Shown one piece after another: positions 58,301 to 64,000 of a stretch of 64,000 bases of DNA. The notes beneath the pieces are model-generated. The model searched no databases, was not told the DNA's origin, and saw nothing but the letters and a program-made list of their open reading frames with translations. The position numbers were made by a program, and so were the translations under genes. Each line of letters opens with the position of its first letter. Within the stretch, counting starts at the first letter, position 1. Source of the DNA: Tigriopus japonicus (lineage: Eukaryota > Arthropoda > Copepoda > Harpacticoida > Harpacticidae); contig CM021323.1 in the NCBI GenBank assembly GCA_010645155.1, positions 11,840,507-11,904,506 on the forward strand, in the 5' to 3' direction.

Positions 58301-61300
58301 ATTGACGACCTCCATGGTGCAAGAAATCACTCATACACTCGACTGAACTATTCACAACCGTCAGGAGCACGTCCAAAGCTAAGGCAATGCAATTTTCTTT
58401 GGCCTTTAGCTCCACCAATCTAGCCACAATGAGTGTGAGTGTGATCGTTCCTCCTTCTTCGAGTATCACGTCCGAAAACTGCCAATTTCGAGTTAGAATC
58501 TCGGATTCCAAAGCATCCGATAACTCTTGTTGGCTCTTGATTTTCACGGGAGAACTCGGAACATCGGACATTTGGGGTTCTTGCTTTCCGTACAACGAAC
58601 TTAGAAAACTGTACTTCTCCTCTTGTTTGGTGGGGAAAATCACGGCTTCACTCGGTTGTAACGGATTGAAAGTGAAAATCAGCCTTTTCGACACTTCATC
58701 CGCCATCACTGTCCAATTGAGATCTACCAATTTTGAGCTCAGGCACGGGAAATGGCTCAAAGTATGACGTATTAACAACATGGGCCTTTCACTCTTGGGC
58801 AGAGTGAGAACGGACACATTGGGCCCCACCAGAAGAAGAAACGCGGCTGTCACATCATTGATGACATTGATATTGAGTAGAGCCAAACTACTCAGTTCAA
58901 CGGGATTTGCACTTCCTGTGGAAGTTGAGGAAGAGGTCATCTGACCAATGGTCAAGGCCAAATCGGGCTGCTCGTGGAAATTGCACGACGAGGACGATTT
59001 GATCGCAATCACCAAAGATTTTTGGGCTTGTCCATTGATGAAGGCACTGATGTCCATTTGTTTGAAGCTCTTCAGACTGAACGCGAATGCCATATGGTTC
59101 CATCCAGGGATGGTTTTCTTGGTCATTCCAAATGTTGCCACGCCAAGACTAGCATCTTTCGATTTGGCTTCGATTCTCACCACGTGAGAGCCGTACACGG
59201 CAAGGCAAAATTTCAAATCGAGCCCACCAAAGGCAAAGATCTCAATGAAATCCGGATCCAGAGTGGAAGTTTCCTTGGTCTTGAAAGATGGGGGAAGCTT
59301 GATCCAAAAGCTGAATGTGCACCCATTCTTTAAAGCGGGTCCAATGGCATTGATGGCAAAACTCGCCACAGGGGATTGGCTTGAATTTCTTTTCGAGTCC
59401 GAACTTGGCAAACCATTGATGGGGAATTTCAAGGAACATCTTTCCTTGTACGGATTGCCCGTGTTCAGGCAAATGTCCTTGAAACACGTTAAAAACGGCT
59501 CCACCGTCGATCCTCGCTTAAAAGTGTTAATTATGGTTCTGAACTCTTCTCGACTCAAGCCTTGACGAGCAAAGAAGGTCAATAGAGTCATGGTTTCGGT
59601 CTGCAATTCGGGACTCACTCTGTCACCCAAAAAGCTCTCTTGATGGTGAAGGAGTTTGAGGATGAAATTGTGCTCCTTGAGCAATACCCGATTCTTCACC
59701 GGTCCATTGGTGAGCCGACCAAACTTGAACAGAGTATAGGTGACGACGGGTGCACTCAAAATAGGATCCTCTTCGATCATTTGGGAACAGAGCTCGATCA
59801 TGAACACAATCATCTCCGGCCAAATGATTTCCACAGGTAGACCCGTTTCACGTCTCTTCTCATGTTCGAGCTCATCATCGGCATCATATTGACTGGAGGA
59901 GAAGGCACCTTCAGCGCTGGCATCTCGATACCAATCACAAGGTTGGGGAATGTTGGGCTGATGGGTCTTGGGATGGGCAATGCATGTCCCATCAAGGCAC
60001 TGATAAGTGGCAGCGGAAAGTAACGCCGAGATGAGCTTGCGTCTCGAGTCTCCGGATTTCACCTCGAGCATGACCAGAGACATGTAATGGAGACCCTCAT
60101 TCAAGATCTGGTGGACCTCATTGAAGGTGGACGGGCCATTATTGGTGTGCTGACAAGTGCTGCTATTAGAAGTATTGAGAGGAGCGGGGATCGGACCTTT
60201 GGTATTACTCGGAATAGGTTGGTTGGTCAGAGCATTGACTTTGAGACGGATGCAAAGTCGGACTAGAATGCGGAAGAAGCTTCCAAGACTGGCGATGAGG
60301 TGATCTCGCTGATCTTCTAGCTTGGGAACAAGCATCAAGCTCAAGATACATTGCAAGAGATCCTCCAGAGTTCGTACCAATCCTCGCATGAGCACGTAGT
60401 CTTGGTAGGCCACAAAGCTATCGATGAGATTAGCTTGGATATGCCACACGTGGGCTAGCTCCTTGAAATGAGGATTCTTCACAGGTTTGGCATTGGCGGG
60501 TCGTTCTCCGGTGGATTCACGTTTTTCCAGTACCTTGGCAGAGCAAGCCGTGATGATGTGATGAAAGTTTCGCATATCGCTGAAGAAGCCCACAGCCTTG
60601 GCCAAGCCTGGTTGAAAGACTTCCTCATCGGTAAGGTTGTGCTCATCCGACGAGTAGGACTCATTATCTTTCTCCATTTGCAAGAGAGTGTGGCAAGAGT
60701 TCAATGTCCCATAGAGTTTGCGTCCTTGATACAGGAGATATTGACCCAAAATGTCGTAGGCACTGCCCATCAGATGAAAATTGGCGTTACATGCCAAGAC
60801 CGTGATGTGAGCTCGTTGTTGGTACAAATAGTCCATAATTGGCTCGAACTGAATGGCATCCGAGAGGATCAGTAGACACTTGTTGGCCACACCCACTTCG
60901 ACCTCATTCATAGAGGAGATCAATTCCATTGAACAGGAGCCGATACTCACTTCCAGATAAGGCACAATAACCTTGGCTATGATCCGTAGTTTCTGTTCCA
61001 AAGGCACACACTTGATCAAATGTCCTAGATGGGATACAATCTGGTCACCAATGATGGCATCTTCAGTTTTTAGGATGTCCAGGTAAGTATCCAGAAAGGA
61101 CATCTTGTCTTGAATGAGACTGCTGCTACTGGCGGTGCCACTCTTGAGAGGAGAATTCGCATCAGGATTGGTCTTCTTATCGTTTGAGCTGTCACTCGTT
61201 GCAAAAGCTGGCTGATCCACTCGAGCTGGCCGATCTTTGGAGCTACTACTCGGGGGATTATGTTGGTGATCTTCTTCCATCCACTTGACGTGTCGAAGTA

Positions 61301-63321
61301 CCATCTCCTCGATGAGTTCCAATAGACTTTGAACCAAGGATCGATTGGCACACGTGGATGCTTGAACACCGGCCAATAAATTGTCCCAACATTGAAAGAC
61401 TTGAACCAAAGAACTCCCGGATGATACTCGGAGTTGGGCCAAGACTTCTCGGAGAAACTCGAGATTCTCGGCCTTGGGCTTCTTGGTCAGAAGTTGAACT
61501 AACGAACTTATGGCTTTGGTCATGGTCAAATAGAGAGTTGTCAATGAGCACCAAGACTTCTTCTTGAGAGTGGATTCGGTTCGAACGAGCGCCAAGAACA
61601 AGTTCAACTCGCGCATGAAGAGAATGCCTTCGGGAAAAAGGCTCGAGGACACTTGTTTGGCCGTGATCTGGACGATTTTGCCCACCAAACTGGGTCCATT
61701 GTACAGGCAAAAATCATTGTAGAGCGACAATTGCTCTGAAATCGGAGACTTGTTCTTCATAGGCGATGACGGAGAAGACGGCGACGATGAGGACGATGTG
61801 GAATTGGACGTAGATGAAGCGCCAACCTTGTTCTTTATCACTTGCGAGGAGAAAAACCGCTGAGAAAACGTGTGGAAGGATTGAATGACATGAAGAAGGG
61901 CCGCTCCAATTTGAAGGGTGTTCTTCAAGGCGAGTTTCTTGTCCTCGAGAGAAGCACTGGAGTCCTCACAACGTTGGAGGGAGTGCTCCAGGGTCCAAAG
62001 ACAGAGCTCCAGTACCTGATTCTGACTTAGTGTGGCCGAATAGTTGGCGTTGAATTGGAGTTCGGTCAGCGACGTGAGCAACAGTTTGACCAAGGCCAAT
62101 TCCAGTTGATACCTCTCGTTGGACGAGATGTTCTCATTCAATCCCGCTTTGGTTTGATTGAACCGCCTCAAGGAATCCGAGGCGAATGTGGCTAATGACA
62201 AGGACAGATCGAATGAGGAACGCAATCGTCGACGACTCACGTCCACGTGACAAATGCGGGTGAGCAACCCGAGAACAATCTGAGCGAATTGAGCTTCGCG
62301 AATGTGCTTCTCTTCTTCCGGAATGGTATAAGGGATTCGTACGGACTCGTCGACGGGTTCGCATTTCTGGTGCTTGAACGATTTGGATTCTCGAGATCGG
62401 CGCCATTCGATCTGGAACTTGGACTCGTCGTCGCTGCGGATTTCATTCTCAAAGTAGTCGAAATCCAATGGATAAGGCGGGTAGGATTTGACCAGACTCT
62501 GTCGACGACGATTCAAGTGATCGAGATCGGGCTCTTCGTCCAAAGTGGAGGTGTCATAGTTGATGATGGGTGAGACACCGGACATTCGTCGGGCTGCATT
62601 GGCCGACTTCTTGGCCGAAAGGTACAATTGGGTTTGTCGGACTTTCTTCTTCCTCACCTTGACCTTGGCCGATGACGAGGTCTTGAGGCTCTTGGAGTCG
62701 TATTTCGATTGCACATCGGTCCACAACGCGATCACCTCGTCCAAGGCCAGAGGTCTCAAATGGATCGAGTCATTGCTCAAGGTTTCCTTGCCCGAAGTTT
62801 CCTCGCTCGAGGATTTCACCTTGGCCTTCACAGCCAGCTAAATTGAGAAACAAGAAGTTTTACAATCACTCAGGAACATTCACAAACTAGATTCTCACCT
62901 GGAATAGGGACATGAGGACGGCGATAAAGTCCCGATCCCACCAAGGACCATTGGTTTGCGGATTGGTTGCCACTCCATTGAGGTCGTCCTTGTCTTCTTC
63001 CGTGTCCACATAGGTGGTCTTCAAATCGTTATCGTCGTGGACCAAATGTTCCAAAACATAGGGGATCTGCCAACCCCGGTTGCGGAACACATATCGATCC
63101 ATGGGTTCCCCATCGGGATTGGCTTCGAAATAGGTACAAATGTTTTTGAGCTCATCTTTCCACAGTCGCGAGAGCTGACTAGCGATATCGGCCTTGAGGT
63201 CATCATCAATGTGTTCCAAGTGTCGAACAGCCACGTGCAGAAACTGTTCCAACCACGTGTCCTCCGAGGACGACGATTGATAGTTGAACCACAGCCTCCG
63301 AATCCGTTCCGATTCGTTCAT
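52334..63321 (-). CDS. LYST: LYST/mauve-like lysosomal trafficking regulator (BEACH protein)
   Basis: Three coding exons, 63321..62899, 62837..53847 and 53269..52334, all phase 0, give 3449 aa (human LYST about 3800). The middle exon is 8,991 bp. N-terminal two-thirds: helical armadillo-like repeats with low-complexity Ser loops. About 1310-1500: a concanavalin-like sandwich (GCTFSFWIKLPP). About 2680-2780: PH-BEACH domain. About 2800-3080: BEACH domain with NKLAGRTFNDLMQYPVYPF, YHYGSHYSNSG, VPPFT, HVVLPPWAKNDPRLFI and HWIDLVFGYKQRGKAA. The INVFYPATYYG and IKTYGQTPKQLF blocks favour LYST over NBEA/LRBA/WDFY3. C-terminal WD40 propeller 3139-3449. LYST controls size and fusion of lysosome-related organelles. 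The upstream in-frame ATG at 63486 is not favoured. Confidence 0.93.
53309..53490 (-). mobile_element. tRNA-derived SINE in LYST intron 2
   Basis: On the minus strand a tRNA-like head holds TAGCGCGTTC (A-box region) and a perfect B box GGTTCGAATCC (complement of 53405-53415). An unrelated body follows, ending in an A-rich tail (53318-53309). AGTATTATT upstream and AGTATATTATT after the tail may be the target duplication. No acceptor stem closes, so it is not a working tRNA. It lies in the sense orientation within the 577-bp intron. Confidence 0.6.
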
Positions 63322-64000
63322 CGTCTCTAAATTTGACTGACTCTTTCGACACTGAAAAGGGATCACAAGATGACTTTGAAACACTTTCAACGGGTGATGA
63401 AACCGGGGGCATTGATAGATAACAGCATAAGGAGCATCAATACGCTCTATCTCTATGGGGATCACATGTGCCGATCGATATGACAAGTGAAAAACAAGTG
63501 TGAAGTCTTAAAGCGCTGATCGTAATCCCCGTGATTTGGGTTCAAATTCGGACTCAGAGGATTGACCAAACTTACTGAATAGAGACGCGAGGCTCAAAAG
63601 ACAATGATAACGTAGTCGTCTCATCTCCATACTCATCCTCTTATCTTTTCTCGAAGATGTGTTTGAGTTTGGAGGGGATATCGTCATTTGAAGATCGAGC
63701 TCATGGTTAGCTCGTGATCTTCACACATTCATGGCGTGATCGAGAGAGTCTACATTAAGTCTGGAGCCTACTGTTTCAACAAATTTCTGCTTTTTCCCTT
63801 TAACTCGCATTGGGTTATATCAGGGAGGTTTCATTAAAACCCAATCTAGTGTAAATGTACGTTTTTCTCCTAGTAGATTTCAAGTTTTTTCACCTTTTGG
63901 ACATTTTACGGCTTGCCAAGTTCAGTTTTATTATTAAAAAGCGAGATTTCCAATAATTTCTTCGGGTTTGATAACAAATAATATCCATTAGAGCGACTGA
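63322..64000. other. upstream region of LYST
   Basis: 679 bp upstream of the chosen LYST start. The frame stays open to 63486 but without similarity, so the first 165 bp may be 5' UTR. The remainder is AT-rich with no recognisable gene or element before the window ends. Confidence 0.45.

Overview
This is a nuclear eukaryotic window, most likely from an arthropod and plausibly a small crustacean such as a copepod. The reasons are spliced genes with very short introns (several of 60-70 bp), a run of the arthropod telomere motif (CCTAA/TTAGG), and a takeout/JHBP-family gene, a family typical of arthropods. The species is an inference. Coding exons are relatively GC-rich and lie in AT-rich non-coding DNA. 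There is one assembly gap (45686-45849).

Layout. 1-4.5 kb: a BTB-domain gene (minus, 3' end outside the window) diverges from a Canopy-family ER chaperone (plus). 4.8-12 kb: an intronless V-ATPase subunit B gene (minus), a complete non-autonomous hAT transposon with an 8-bp target duplication, an HTATIP2/TIP30 gene (plus), a small composite repeat carrying telomeric units and a tRNA-like segment, and the two-exon ATP synthase subunit c gene (plus). 14.6-23.2 kb: a six-exon bridge-like lipid transfer protein (BLTP2/KIAA0100/Hobbit, plus), convergent with a FAM98 gene (minus). 24.8-35.3 kb: a seven-exon 1665-aa protein I could not assign firmly (AT-hook, possible PAZ-like tail, CCCH-like cysteines; TOPAZ1 is the candidate), convergent with the histone chaperone HIRA (minus). 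35.5-39.8 kb: a second hAT element, a nine-finger ZXD-type zinc-finger gene (plus), and ZSWIM7/SWS1 (minus), with only 27 bp between the two stop codons. 39.9-46.7 kb: a gene-poor, repeat-rich island with further hAT-like elements, a foldback repeat, a degenerate tandem array, the gap, and one unrecognised open frame. 46.8-63.3 kb: three minus-strand genes in a row: a takeout/JHBP-like secreted protein, the IFT-A component WDR35/IFT121, and a LYST/mauve BEACH protein with a single 8,991-bp coding exon.

The genes are mostly housekeeping (organelle acidification, mitochondrial ATP synthesis, lipid transfer, chromatin assembly, ciliary transport, lysosome trafficking, DNA repair) and do not form one pathway. 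The less ordinary content is: (i) several distinct non-autonomous hAT-type families, three loci of which carry exact 8-bp duplications; (ii) the composite telomeric/tRNA-like element; (iii) the takeout-like gene starting 111 bp after the WDR35 stop codon, with a splice-acceptor-like site just before its ATG; and (iv) the unassigned TOPAZ1-like gene. Exon boundaries were inferred by hand from GT/AG sites, frame continuity and family conservation.
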